From NCBI GenBank assembly GCA_045648445.1, contig JAZRNY010000034.1, positions 36,699 to 100,698 on the forward strand: a stretch of DNA of 64,000 nucleotides, given 5' to 3'. The notes beneath the pieces are model-generated. The model was not told the DNA's origin and made no database searches. It worked only from the letters and a program-made list of their open reading frames with translations. Numbering within the stretch: the stretch's first letter is position 1; the number at the start of each line of letters is the position of its first letter. Source of the stretch: SIG607 sp045648445 (lineage in GTDB: Bacteria > Bacillota > Clostridia > Oscillospirales > Acutalibacteraceae). Below are positions 42,139 to 51,180 of this stretch, piece by piece. The translations under genes were made by a program, and so were the position numbers.

Positions 42139-43716
42139 TTAAGGATTATTTTTTAAGGACATAAACAAGTCAACCGAAGAAGCATTGTTAATTCCTTCAA
42201 TTTTACTGTTGTAGAACAAAATACCCGTGCGATAACAAACAGGAATAACGGGCATTTGCGAACTTACTGCCGAAACAAGTTGCGAAAGGGTAACGGAGCC
42301 GTTTTTATATCGTTTTACCAAATCGGTTAAATCGTTATTTACGGTTGTTGTTTGCTCAATGGTATCGTCGGTTTCGTCAAGGTCGGTTTGCTCTGTTTGA
42401 ACCTTTCCGGCAATACCAAAGGCGCATTTACCGCCCGGTACTATAAGTTCACTAAGGTCGAAGTTGTTATTTACTTTAACTTCGGCAAGGTATAGTTGGA
42501 AACTTCCTGAGTTAAGGGCTTTAAGATAATTTTCATAATCTAAAGCGCGTACGGTTACGCGGATTCCAACCTCACGAAGATTTGAAACTATTATTTTAGA
42601 AGCCTCTTGCTGATAAACGTTATCACCGTTAATAAGCAGAGAGAATTCAAGTGTTCTTCCTTTACTTGTACTTCTGAAACCTGAGTTATCTAATATATTA
42701 TAACCGATTTGTTCCAAATTCTCAATAGCAATTTTTGTATTGGCTGAAGTTTCAAGGGTTTTGTAGTTATCTTCGCTCAAAAAAGCAGGATTTAAAGGGC
42801 TTTCTGCGGGTAAAGCATTAGAATAATATGCATTTTTTGAGATTTTTTCACGGTCAATGGCTGCCGATATGCAATATCGTATTTTTGGTTCCTTAAAAAC
42901 AGACATACGCATATTCATGCCAACGTAAACCAGTCTGTTTTGATTAACGGTTATTTTTTTTCCGTCCATACGGAAAATAGTGTTGTCCATTATGTCGGCA
43001 TAGTAAAAATCGGTAGCGCCCACCTCAACGTAATGTTCCACAGATTCTTTATCGGGGGCGTTTACTAGGTTGATAGTCGAAAAACGAGCAGGAGAAGAAT
43101 AGTAATTTGGATTTAAACCGAGTTTGGTTTTTTCTTTATTTAAAATATATGGCCCTGCGCCAATAGGAGGGAAAAGAACAGAGTCGGTGTCGGTGATTTT
43201 ATCACTTTCTGCCTTTATAATGGGGAATGTTAAAAGATTAATAAAAAACGGGTCAATATACGAAAGGGTAAATATGACCTTTCCGTCAATTTCAGTGGCG
43301 GAACTAACGTGACTTAGGGTTGAAGAATAAACGTCGCAGTTTTTCGCAAGATTAAAGGAATATATGACGTCGTTTGCGCTAAGTTGACTGCCGTCGGAAA
43401 ATTTTGCATTTTTAAGCGTTACAGTCCACTTTTTTTCTTCTTGCGCGGCATTTTCGGCAAGGCGGTAAATAGGTTCAAAATTATTTGAAAGGGAAACCAG
43501 CGGTTCGTACAATAACTGGCAAAGTTCCATATTAACCTTTGTTGTAAGAGTATAGGGATTAAAGGTATCGTTTGCGCAGTATAAAAGATTTGCCGATTCG
43601 GTTTTTAAACCCGTTAAATTTCCGTCGTTTGCTCCCGAAGAACTGTTTTTACCGCATCCGTTTAAAAACAGAAAACAAAATACAAGGAGTAACGCAATAA
43701 TCTTTTTAGTTTTCAA
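42139..43716 (-). CDS. Peptide/nickel-type ABC transporter substrate-binding lipoprotein
   Basis: 525 residues starting at TTG with AAGGAG upstream. The signal sequence ends in the lipobox LNGC (Cys21), so the mature protein is lipid-anchored outside the membrane. The rest matches SBP_bac_5 (OppA/DppA-like): LLYEPLVSLSNNFEPIYRLAENA, LKNAKFSDGSQLSANDVIYS and KIRYCISAAIDREKIS. No permease or ATPase genes lie beside it, so the partner must be elsewhere, or the protein has a non-transport role such as sensing. Its place inside a recG operon is unusual. Confidence 0.88.
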   Translation of the reverse strand: MKTKKIIALLLVFCFLFLNGCGKNSSSGANDGNLTGLKTESANLLYCANDTFNPYTLTTKVNMELCQLLYEPLVSLSNNFEPIYRLAENAAQEEKKWTVTLKNAKFSDGSQLSANDVIYSFNLAKNCDVYSSTLSHVSSATEIDGKVIFTLSYIDPFFINLLTFPIIKAESDKITDTDSVLFPPIGAGPYILNKEKTKLGLNPNYYSSPARFSTINLVNAPDKESVEHYVEVGATDFYYADIMDNTIFRMDGKKITVNQNRLVYVGMNMRMSVFKEPKIRYCISAAIDREKISKNAYYSNALPAESPLNPAFLSEDNYKTLETSANTKIAIENLEQIGYNILDNSGFRSTSKGRTLEFSLLINGDNVYQQEASKIIVSNLREVGIRVTVRALDYENYLKALNSGSFQLYLAEVKVNNNFDLSELIVPGGKCAFGIAGKVQTEQTDLDETDDTIEQTTTVNNDLTDLVKRYKNGSVTLSQLVSAVSSQMPVIPVCYRTGILFYNSKIEGINNASSVDLFMSLKNNP

Positions 43717-43729
43717 AAGGTTTTCTCCT

Positions 43730-44515
43730 TTAAGAAATATTTATAATTTGTGTGCTTATTGTTTTTCCGGTATTTTTGTCAATGTCAAAAATACAACCGT
43801 TAATCATACACTTGCCGTCTGCAAGTACAAATTTTTCTGTTGTGTTTTTATCTTTAAGGCGTGAAATAATAATTTCGCTTTTAACCCCTAAAACGCTGTC
43901 AATGGGTCCTGTCATACCAAGGTCGGTAATATAACCTGTTCCGTTTTTCAGTACCTGAGCATCGTTTGTTTGTACGTGGGTGTGGGTGCCGAAAAGGGCA
44001 GAAACCTTGCCGTCAAGATAAATCCCCAAAGCGCGTTTTTCACTTGTTGCTTCAGCGTGAAAATCCACTAAAATTATATTAGCACCGTCTTCTTTGGCGC
44101 GGTTTATAAGAAGGTCTGCTTTAAGAAAAGGCGATGAAGCGTTAAGATTTTCTAAATATATTGTTCCCGAAAGATTTATAACTGCCACTAAAGCGCTTCC
44201 GCAGTCAACTAAAGTGTAGCCTTTACCGCTTAATTCTTCGGGCAGATTGTCGGGACGAAGAAGAAAATCGTTTTCATCAAACATTAAAGAGATTTCTTTT
44301 CGTTTAAAGGAATGATTACCGCCTGTTATAACGTCGGCGCCGTATGCAAAAAGCGCTTGGGCGCTGCTTGGGGTTATTCCGTTTCCGTCGGCGGAGTTTT
44401 CTCCGTTTATAACGGTAAAATCAATTCCGTATTGCTTTTTTATGGTTGGGAGTAATCGTCTTACGGTATCACAGCCGATACTTCCGCAAACATCTCCAAT
44501 AGCAAGTATTTTCAT
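43730..44515 (-). CDS. YmdB-like metallophosphoesterase
   Basis: 261 residues, the usual length for the TIGR00282/YmdB family. The metal site is visible: GDVCG at the N-terminus, NGENSADGNGI, TGGNHSF and the FHAEATSEKRALG and GTHTHVQT histidines. B. subtilis YmdB hydrolyses 2',3'-cAMP and affects biofilm and sporulation gene expression. The start is the ATG giving MKILAIGD; the frame is open upstream, but the added residues do not fit and no clear Shine-Dalgarno exists. Confidence 0.9.
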   Translation of the reverse strand: MKILAIGDVCGSIGCDTVRRLLPTIKKQYGIDFTVINGENSADGNGITPSSAQALFAYGADVITGGNHSFKRKEISLMFDENDFLLRPDNLPEELSGKGYTLVDCGSALVAVINLSGTIYLENLNASSPFLKADLLINRAKEDGANIILVDFHAEATSEKRALGIYLDGKVSALFGTHTHVQTNDAQVLKNGTGYITDLGMTGPIDSVLGVKSEIIISRLKDKNTTEKFVLADGKCMINGCIFDIDKNTGKTISTQIINIS

Positions 44516-44555
44516 TTTTTCAACATTCTTTCTACGTATGTAACCATACACAGTT

Positions 44556-44631
44556 ATTTTACAATAAAAAGGGCTAAAAGTCAATTAAAAAGCCCTTGTG
44601 GGTTGACAAGAATAAAATGTGAAGGTATATT
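44556..44631. promoter_or_regulatory. Divergent promoter pair with a bridging inverted repeat
   Basis: Minus strand: TTGACT (44579-44584), 17 bases, TAAAAT (44556-44561), firing into the ymdB operon. Plus strand: TTGACA (44603-44608), 17 bases, TATATT (44626-44631), firing into the PHP gene. AAGGGCT (44569-44575) and AGCCCTT (44591-44597) form an inverted repeat spanning both, a candidate shared operator or a minus-strand terminator. Confidence 0.6.
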
Positions 44632-44669
44632 ATAAATAGTTAAAGAAGATTTTTTTGGGAGTTTTTTAA

Positions 44670-45446
44670 ATGATTGCAAATTATCATACCCATACCTTTC
44701 GCTGTAAGCACGCGAAAGGGAAGGATGAAGAATATATTTTACGCGCTATTGAAGGCGGACTTAAGGTGTTGGGCTTTGCTGATCATGCGCCTATAAATTT
44801 TGTTGAAGGCTATAATGGTTGGTGGCGCGTTCAACCGGAAGATGCCGAAGAATATATCGACTCTTTACGTAAACTAAGAGAAAAATATAAAGATAAAATA
44901 AAAATCCATATCGGCTTTGAAATGGAATATTTCCCCGAGTATTTTGATATAATGTATAATTACGTAAAAGAACTCGGCGCCGAATATCTGATTATGGGTG
45001 AACATTATACCGACGGTGATTGGAAAGAAACTGCGCATCATACTAATCATCCGGGACATACAACCGAAGATTTTAAGAACTACGTAGATATCGTTATTAA
45101 CGGTATGAAAACAGGCAAATACCTTTACGTTGCCCATCCCGATATGTTCAACTTTCCTGAAAATGATGAATTTTATGAAAAAGAAGCGCAAAGACTTTGC
45201 GAGGCTTCTAAAGAACTCGACGTACCGCTTGAACTTAACTTGCTCGGAATATATGATAAGCGCAACTATCCGAATGAACGCTTTTTAAAAGTAGCCGGTA
45301 AGGTTGGTTGTAAAATGATTTTAGGCTTCGATGCCCACGACCCCTATAGAGCCTACGACGATAAATCGCTTATAACAGCAGAGGAACTTATAAATAAATA
45401 CAATATAAAGATAATTGATAAACTCGAAATTAAAGGTCTTAAATAA
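44670..45446 (+). CDS. PHP-domain histidinol-phosphatase-like protein
   Basis: 258 residues of the PHP superfamily (HisJ/HisK type): N-terminal NYHTHTFRCKHAKG metal ligands, GFADHAP, the IGFEMEYFPEY acidic segment, LIMGEHY, VAHPDMF and the C-terminal FDAHDP. It hydrolyses phosphate monoesters with a trinuclear metal site, and histidinol phosphate is the usual assigned substrate. No his genes are near. It is monocistronic with a terminator. Confidence 0.85.
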   Translation: MIANYHTHTFRCKHAKGKDEEYILRAIEGGLKVLGFADHAPINFVEGYNGWWRVQPEDAEEYIDSLRKLREKYKDKIKIHIGFEMEYFPEYFDIMYNYVKELGAEYLIMGEHYTDGDWKETAHHTNHPGHTTEDFKNYVDIVINGMKTGKYLYVAHPDMFNFPENDEFYEKEAQRLCEASKELDVPLELNLLGIYDKRNYPNERFLKVAGKVGCKMILGFDAHDPYRAYDDKSLITAEELINKYNIKIIDKLEIKGLK

Positions 45447-45449
45447 AAA

Positions 45450-45477
45450 ACGTGTGGCGGAAATGCCACACGTTTTT
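45450..45477. terminator. Bidirectional terminator after the PHP gene
   Basis: ACGTGTGGC pairs perfectly with GCCACACGT, with A- and T-rich flanks, and it also ends the convergent mutarotase operon. Confidence 0.92.
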
Positions 45478-45478
45478 G

Positions 45479-45793
45479 TTATTCCTTGTAAAATACTTCG
45501 TTAAGGTCGTCGTAATAATGGCCTTGGTCGTGATGTAAAAAGCAAGGTTTCGAAAAGGTCCACCAACGTTGCATAACTTCACTTTGGTCCATATGTTTCA
45601 TATCGGCGTCAAAATCATTGCCTGTATATTCATAATAAGTGAATACCTCGTCGCCTTTTACCGATATTGAATAGTGGTGAATGTTACATTCTTCAAGCAA
45701 CTGCATAAGTTCAGGCCAAGGCTCGGAATGCAATTTGATATAATCTTCTACCTTTTCGGGTTTTAGTTTTGAGTATAAAGTAAATCTTTTCAT
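45479..45793 (-). CDS. L-rhamnose mutarotase-like protein (RhaM family)
   Basis: 104 residues matching the RhaM family: FTLYSKLKPEKVEDYIKLHS, IHHYSISVKGDEVFTYYEY and QRWWTFSKPCF. These small dimeric proteins interconvert sugar anomers. The ATG is two bases after the upstream stop, with no clear Shine-Dalgarno, so coupling is likely. No rhaA/B/D genes are nearby, so the natural sugar may not be rhamnose. Last gene of a four-gene operon. Confidence 0.87.
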   Translation of the reverse strand: MKRFTLYSKLKPEKVEDYIKLHSEPWPELMQLLEECNIHHYSISVKGDEVFTYYEYTGNDFDADMKHMDQSEVMQRWWTFSKPCFLHHDQGHYYDDLNEVFYKE

Positions 45794-45795
45794 AA

Positions 45796-46161
45796 TTATA
45801 TTGCGCAATATCCGGTAACGTAATAACCGAGATTGTGTCTTCTGTCGAGTCTGCCAAAACTTGCGCAAACGTTAATATCACTTATAAGTTCTAACGAATA
45901 CTGACCGAAAGGAATTTGATATTCTTCTTCACAAAAAGGAAGGTCGGTACGGTAACAAATTACACGCTCGGCAGGGATGTTAAGATGAAGTCCCTTGACA
46001 GGTTCTTTATCTTCGAAATATAGGTTAACAATAATATGCGCATCAACATCGTTTCTGTTTGTAATCATTAACGCTTCGTGACCGGGTAATGACATATCGT
46101 CACCGTTTCCGGGTAAGTCGCCGTCAACAAACATGTAATGTTTATATCCTATTTCACTCAT
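45796..46161 (-). CDS. ASRT-like small-molecule-binding protein (sensory rhodopsin transducer family)
   Basis: 121 residues matching the Anabaena sensory rhodopsin transducer family: SLPGHEALMITNRNDVDAHI, LYFEDKEPVKGLHLNIPAER and a SFGRLDRRHN segment near the C-terminus. The name comes from one cyanobacterial member. Most relatives lie in sugar-metabolism operons and are thought to bind small molecules such as carbohydrates. No rhodopsin is present here. Its neighbours (a mutarotase and two peptidase-like enzymes) fit a ligand-binding or accessory role in catabolism. Confidence 0.82.
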   Translation of the reverse strand: MSEIGYKHYMFVDGDLPGNGDDMSLPGHEALMITNRNDVDAHIIVNLYFEDKEPVKGLHLNIPAERVICYRTDLPFCEEEYQIPFGQYSLELISDINVCASFGRLDRRHNLGYYVTGYCAI

Positions 46162-46187
46162 ATCAATTCTCCTGTAAATAATATTAA

Positions 46188-47360
46188 TTAAAGGTCTTTC
46201 ATAAAGTAGTCGAAAAGTTTGGGAGATAATGGCTTAGAACCATTTTCGGTAATTACGAAACCTGTCTCGATTCTTCCGCCGTGAAGTTCGGGATGACCGA
46301 AGAAACTTACGTCTACGTTAACGATTACACCTGGAGCAAGTACAAAGTCGCCGTTAGGACCAAAGAAAGGTGCTTCTGCTTCCATAAGACCCATAGAATG
46401 GGCAAATGGGCAAACGATATACTGAGAAAGGCCGTGCTTTTCGTAGTAAAGACGACCGGGTTGGTCAATTTCTCTTCCTGTCATACCGGGTTTTAACATA
46501 GCATGGGTAAGACGGAAAGTTTCACGCATATGGTTAAGTAAGTCTTTTTGACGCTGTGTAAATTCGCCGTTTACAGGAATGGTATCACCAAAAGTACTCG
46601 CATAACCATTAATACGAGGCGCAATGCCTATCATTACAAGTTCGCCGTCATTCATAATCTTGTTGGTGGCTGTAGGAACAACTGCTTTTGCACGAGCGCC
46701 GGAACCTACTATAGTACTGTATGCGAAACTATGAGCACCGTTTGCACGGCAGATAGCCTCGCCTGCTGCAGCAACTTCATATTCGTAAGCGCCGGGACGG
46801 ATAGCGTTAATCATTGCGTCATAAGCCTTGTCGCAAAGAAGAACAGAATTTGTTGCCTGTTCTATTTCCCAAGCGGATTTATAAGCACGTAAATTTTCAT
46901 ATTCATCGGTAATATCAATGAGTTCGGCATTTTGGAAACCGGCCTGAACGTCAAGATATACTTGATGAGGGATAGTGGTGGTACCTACAATACCGATACG
47001 GTTAAGTACAGTGCCTTCGGAACGGAGTTCGTCGTTAAGTTGTTTAAAGTCGATAATGGTAGCGTTAGGATATTCTTCTTCAGGTACCATAAATACGGGG
47101 AAGCAACGAACCTTTGTGATTGCAGAGTCCATTTGTGCAAAAGGTTCAGATTCGGGACCGCCTAAAAGAATGGGTTCGCCGTTGATTGGTACTAATACTG
47201 CGCCTTTTTCAAACTGACCGCACCAACCGGTTAAATACCAACCGTTAGCAACGTTAAGTTCGTCAAAGTACACAAGCGCTGCGTCAAGTTCTTTTGCCTT
47301 TAGGATTTTTCGTACGCTTTCTAATCTTTTTTCTGTTTCTTGTTTGTTGTAGTATGCCAT
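46188..47360 (-). CDS. M24 family (creatinase/prolidase-like) enzyme
   Basis: 390 residues: an N-terminal creatinase-type domain (about 1-140) and a C-terminal pita-bread domain. Of the usual five metal ligands, the His in CPFAHSMGLMEAEAPF and the last Glu in GGRIETGF are present. The first Asp position reads Gly/Ile (VMIGIAPRINGYASTF) and the Glu before the last is Asp (VNVDVSFFG). This pattern suggests a creatinase-like, metal-independent hydrolase rather than a true X-Pro peptidase. It sits in an operon with M81, ASRT-like and mutarotase genes. Confidence 0.83.
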   Translation of the reverse strand: MAYYNKQETEKRLESVRKILKAKELDAALVYFDELNVANGWYLTGWCGQFEKGAVLVPINGEPILLGGPESEPFAQMDSAITKVRCFPVFMVPEEEYPNATIIDFKQLNDELRSEGTVLNRIGIVGTTTIPHQVYLDVQAGFQNAELIDITDEYENLRAYKSAWEIEQATNSVLLCDKAYDAMINAIRPGAYEYEVAAAGEAICRANGAHSFAYSTIVGSGARAKAVVPTATNKIMNDGELVMIGIAPRINGYASTFGDTIPVNGEFTQRQKDLLNHMRETFRLTHAMLKPGMTGREIDQPGRLYYEKHGLSQYIVCPFAHSMGLMEAEAPFFGPNGDFVLAPGVIVNVDVSFFGHPELHGGRIETGFVITENGSKPLSPKLFDYFMKDL

Positions 47361-47386
47361 TATTTTTTCCTGCCTTTCTTGGTGTT

Positions 47387-48799
47387 TTAAATAAAATTAT
47401 CTTCAAGCGGAAACATCGGACGACGAATTCGCTTTAAATTCATATCTTCAAGTCTTTCGGTTGATGCGCCGGGTGTAAAAGCAAGAATTGCTCGTTCTGC
47501 TTCTTTTGCAAGTTCGGGGAACAAATAACCCAGTTTTACAACTACTATGCTGAACTTTTTGTAGTCTAAATCTATTGACTCGAATATGTCGGGTCTGCAA
47601 AGAGCGGCGCGGTTTTTTGTAATAACTACTGTGAAATCACCGCAGTCAAGGGTTGCGCTGGGCCCTGCGTTATTGTACTGATAAGAAAGAATATCGCCTT
47701 TGTGTATAAGTTTTCCGGTAACTACGGCGCTTTCGCTTTCTGAGGAAAGACTGCCACCTATTTTTAAAGTAAGGGTAGTGCCTATTTCTGCTTTATAACA
47801 AGCGTTACAGGCTTTTTCGTCCATTATACCTGCTATAAGTACGTTTTTTGCGCCCATTTGCATAACCTTATTCAGTAAATAAGCGTTATCGCCTGCAGCA
47901 CCTGCAGTGGTATTATCACCTGAGTCGGATATAAATACTGTTTTTTCGGTAGCGTTCATAGCGAGTCTGATTGCTTCTTCGCTTTCGACTGCTTCGGTTA
48001 AAAATTTAAATTCATATCTAACGTCATAGAATTTTTTTGCCAGTTTTTGAGCACATTCCAGTGCCAGTTTCGTATCGTATTCGTGCGTTACAATAAAGTT
48101 AGGACCTGTGTATGACTCATCAATCCAAGGTTGACCGTTAAAAACTTGAACGCTCATCATACCGTCAAGTTTTTCCATTTCGGCTGCCATTTCCATAATG
48201 CTCTTCAACGGTTCAAGAGAAGTTTGCACAGCGTCACCGCAAATGATTACGTTTGCTCTTGCTATTTGTGGGTCGGGCAGAATTTTTTTGTCAATGCACC
48301 TGAATAATAATTCCATAGCGCGACGTTCAGTTTCTTCTCTGTCACAGTGGGGCGCAGTACGGTAACCCGTTACGCAGTTGGCAAGTTTTGGAATAGCATC
48401 GCTATTGTCGGCATGAAAATCAAGGGCTAAGGATATAGGTACGTCATAACCTATTTTATTTCTTACCATTTTAAGTAAATATTCCTCGGCAGAACCTAAG
48501 TTTTCAACACACATAGCGCCGTGCAGATATAACCAAACACCGTCAAGGCCGTTTGACGGCAAACGGTCTACTATTTGATTTGCTAATTTTAAAAAGTCTT
48601 GTTCGACTACAGCGCCGCCCGGTAATGCGTGTGCATAAATGGTGGGAATAACTTCACAATTTCGGCTTTTGAGCATATCCATAACGGCAATTTTTTTAAA
48701 CATTGCTTCGCCTTCGGCATAGTCAAAATCTTCAAAATGTGTTAATACGGGAGTTAAACTATTGCCTTCGCATAACATAGCGCCTATAGCAATTCTCAT
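47387..48799 (-). CDS. M81 family metallopeptidase (MlrC-like)
   Basis: 470 residues of the MlrC family: N-terminal EGNSLTPVLTHFEDF, YLHGAMCVEN, the putative zinc motif LDFHADNSD, and TAPHCDREETERRAM. The name comes from microcystin-degrading MlrC, but the family is broad and probably acts on small modified peptides or amides. AAAGGAGG precedes the ATG. First gene of the operon; an AraC regulator with the same direction lies upstream across a 360-base gap. Confidence 0.87.
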   Translation of the reverse strand: MRIAIGAMLCEGNSLTPVLTHFEDFDYAEGEAMFKKIAVMDMLKSRNCEVIPTIYAHALPGGAVVEQDFLKLANQIVDRLPSNGLDGVWLYLHGAMCVENLGSAEEYLLKMVRNKIGYDVPISLALDFHADNSDAIPKLANCVTGYRTAPHCDREETERRAMELLFRCIDKKILPDPQIARANVIICGDAVQTSLEPLKSIMEMAAEMEKLDGMMSVQVFNGQPWIDESYTGPNFIVTHEYDTKLALECAQKLAKKFYDVRYEFKFLTEAVESEEAIRLAMNATEKTVFISDSGDNTTAGAAGDNAYLLNKVMQMGAKNVLIAGIMDEKACNACYKAEIGTTLTLKIGGSLSSESESAVVTGKLIHKGDILSYQYNNAGPSATLDCGDFTVVITKNRAALCRPDIFESIDLDYKKFSIVVVKLGYLFPELAKEAERAILAFTPGASTERLEDMNLKRIRRPMFPLEDNFI

Positions 48800-49136
48800 A
48801 AAGAGTCCTCCTTTATATGTGTAAACTTAATCCTTGAAAATAGGTTAAAAAAACCGTGCAATATTACCAGTATAAATCCAATTTTTTAAAATAGAAAAAC
48901 AATGCTTAATCAAGTGCAAATTAATAAAAAGCCAATAGTTATAGCGTTTTAATGTAAAAATAAAGGCTATAATGAACAAGTTTATTGTAGATTTGCAAAA
49001 TAAGTTTGTCAATTAAGTTACAATAAAAACAATCCAAAGTACAAATTTTTAACACAAATATCCATTTGTATACTTCGCTTAAAAGCAATGGCTGAATTTG
49101 GTCGAAAATTTTAGGAAGGCTTAAAAAAAACGAAAA
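48800..49136. other. AT-rich intergenic region upstream of the M81 operon
   Basis: No gene is seen. It should contain the promoter and AraC-type sites of the M81 operon, but I find no convincing -35/-10 pair and no strong repeat. Confidence 0.4.
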
Positions 49137-49167
49137 AATAAAACCGTGTAAATCACGGTTTTATTTG
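49137..49167 (-). terminator. Terminator of the PocR/AraC regulator gene
   Basis: AAATAAAACCGTG pairs with CACGGTTTTATTT across TAAAT; the gene's stop codon lies in the right arm. Confidence 0.88.
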
Positions 49168-50015
49168 ATTTGTTCTGATTTGTATTTTAATTGGTACTGT
49201 TTCGGAGATAAACCAACGTGTTTTTTAAAGAACTTTGAAAAGTAACTGGCATCTTTTATTCCTACAGATTCAGAAACTTCAACAATCGATAATTCATATT
49301 TGGTTTTTAGTAGTTTTTTAGCGGCTTTTAGTCTGCAGTACTGAACGTAGTCTGTAATTCCAAAATTAAAGTTTTCTTTTGACAGTTCGTAAAGTGTGCT
49401 TCTTGAAATGCTGAACTTTTCGCATAGAGTTTTTACGGATAAATCTTCATCCAGATGATTTTCTATAAATAGTTCAATGGAGTTTGCAAGACTACTCTGG
49501 TTTATGTTGATTATTTGGTTGGACCAAATGTGTCTAACACACATTTTCATAAGATTTGAAATAGAAAGTATTTGTTCGTCGGTATAATAGGGTATATCGT
49601 TAACACTTTTAAGTAAACGGTCAACCTTCAAATTATATTCTTTTGCGCGTTTTTCTATAAATGAAATTAAGTCGGACAGGTCGGTTTGGTTTCTGAACTG
49701 ACCGAAAAGCATATATCCCACTATAATATCGTTAAAAGTAACCGGAAGTGTAATTTCTACCAAATTCATATGGCAATGGTATATATACGGCTTTTTGGTT
49801 CTCGCACATTCGTGAAGCGCATAATGGTCACAATCGATACATTTTTGTTCAAGTAATGGGTTGCTTCTTACTTCGGTACAAAAATCACACAATTTGTTTT
49901 TTGATGATTGTATAACGTTGAAATCGGTATCGTAAATTGCTACTGCAATATGTGTTATGGCGCTTATGTCATTAATAAAGGTAGATAACTCTTGATGATT
50001 AACACCTATAAGCAT
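49161..50015 (-). CDS. AraC family regulator with PocR-type sensory domain
   Basis: 284 residues. The N-terminal half (about 1-160) has a PocR ligand-binding domain with a cysteine cluster (CDFC, CIDCDHYALHECARTKKPYIYHCH), which binds small ligands in relatives. The C-terminal half is an AraC/XylS double helix-turn-helix (FSISRSTLYELSKENF and SYFSKFFKKHVGLSPKQYQ). It probably activates the M81/M24/ASRT/RhaM operon downstream in response to a metabolite; this is inferred from position only. Confidence 0.88.
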   Translation of the reverse strand: MLIGVNHQELSTFINDISAITHIAVAIYDTDFNVIQSSKNKLCDFCTEVRSNPLLEQKCIDCDHYALHECARTKKPYIYHCHMNLVEITLPVTFNDIIVGYMLFGQFRNQTDLSDLISFIEKRAKEYNLKVDRLLKSVNDIPYYTDEQILSISNLMKMCVRHIWSNQIININQSSLANSIELFIENHLDEDLSVKTLCEKFSISRSTLYELSKENFNFGITDYVQYCRLKAAKKLLKTKYELSIVEVSESVGIKDASYFSKFFKKHVGLSPKQYQLKYKSEQIK

Positions 50016-50035
50016 AAAAATCCTCCTTTTGGGGC

Positions 50036-50064
50036 ATTATACCATATAGAGAAAAATAAATCAA
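50036..50064 (-). promoter_or_regulatory. Predicted promoter of the PocR/AraC gene
   Basis: On the minus strand TTGATT, 17 bases and a perfect TATAAT; the gene's AAAGGAGG follows closely. Confidence 0.75.
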
Positions 50065-50110
50065 TAAACGTATAATTAATTTATGTTCTTACGGTGTGTT
50101 ACATAAAAAA

Positions 50111-50140
50111 ATCCCCGAACCATAAGTTCGGGGATAAATT
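50111..50140 (-). terminator. Terminator of the oxidoreductase/isomerase operon
   Basis: ATCCCCGAAC pairs perfectly with GTTCGGGGAT across CATAA, with A6 and T6 tracts, so it can act in both directions. Confidence 0.92.
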
Positions 50141-50147
50141 TTTTGGT

Positions 50148-51177
50148 TTATTTAAGACCCATAATGAGTTCGAGTACGTAGCATTCGAGTGCTTCGTAGT
50201 TTCTTTCGGCGATGCACTTGTTAGCAAAAGCGTAATCGTAACGGTTAACCTTTTCCTCCATAGCCTTTGCAACTTTAAGGCTTGTTTCAATGTGACGGAA
50301 ACTGTCTTCCTTCTTCTGAGTTCTCATTGTCTTAACGTCGAGACCGATGTATTCGCCGTTAGCACAGAAGTTGTGTTCTTTAAGAACCTTAATCTGATTG
50401 AATGCGCTGCGGAGATTTTCAGCACCGAAGTTTTTGTCTTCGTCGAACTTCATACCGTTCTGGTCGTTAAGATGAACGCCCCAAAGTTTGCCCATTGCAA
50501 GAGCAAAGCCCATTTCGGCAGCAGGATCAAGACCGGCTAAAACTGCGTGAGCGGTTTCTAAAAGTGTACCAACACGGCTGGGGTCAACGGTAGCAGCGGA
50601 AACTGCAAGAGCGTGACCTAAAGTTGGGCATACGTTTCTGTCGATAGGCTCGTTAGGTTTAGTTTCGATCATAACCTTGATGTTCTTGTCATATTCGAGC
50701 ATCTGATTAAGAGCGTCAACGAGTTGTTTAACGATTTCTACCTGGCTTTTGCTTTCGGGGCAGATAGTGCCTTCTCTGGCAAGCCAAAGAACTGTTTTAT
50801 CACAGCCTAATGCGTTCGCAATATCAATAGAACGTTTTGCTCTCCAAATAGCGAATTCTCTGTCTTCTTTGCTGTTGGAAGTGAAACCGCCGTCGATAGT
50901 GTGGGGATCCATCCAAAGTCTTGGAGCAACGAATTCAGCCTTTAAATCGTAACTGTCAAGAAGTGCTTTAACGTCTTTAGCCTCAGCAATAATCTGACTT
51001 TCGGTCATATTATTCATATTGGGCACTGCGTCGTCATCGTGGAACTGAATAGCGTCAATTCCTATTTCTTTAAATCTTTTGATTTTTTCCTCAAAAGTAA
51101 AACTGTCACGGGGGGGCGGGGCCGTAAGCGTCTGCGCCTTCGTGTACGTTCCAAGGTCCTACTGAATACTTAAACAT
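50148..51177 (-). pseudogene. Xylose-isomerase-like TIM-barrel gene with a +1 frameshift in a G7 tract
   Basis: From the ATG at 51177 the frame reads FKYSVGPWNVHEGADAYGPA and then stops (TGA near 51109) just after seven C residues on the coding strand (G7 at 51110-51116). With six instead of seven, the frame joins exactly to the rest: DSFTFEEKIKRFKEIGID, FHDDDAVPN, METKPNEP-type ETKPNEPI, TLGHALAVSAA, VHLNDQNGMKFDEDKNFG. These match class I xylose isomerases, including the metal-site Glu, His and Asp segments. The joined protein would be 342 residues, shorter at the C-terminus than typical XylA. It is either a sequencing error, a phase-variable gene or a fresh pseudogene. Substrate uncertain. 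Confidence 0.85.
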
Positions 51178-51180
51178 AGT

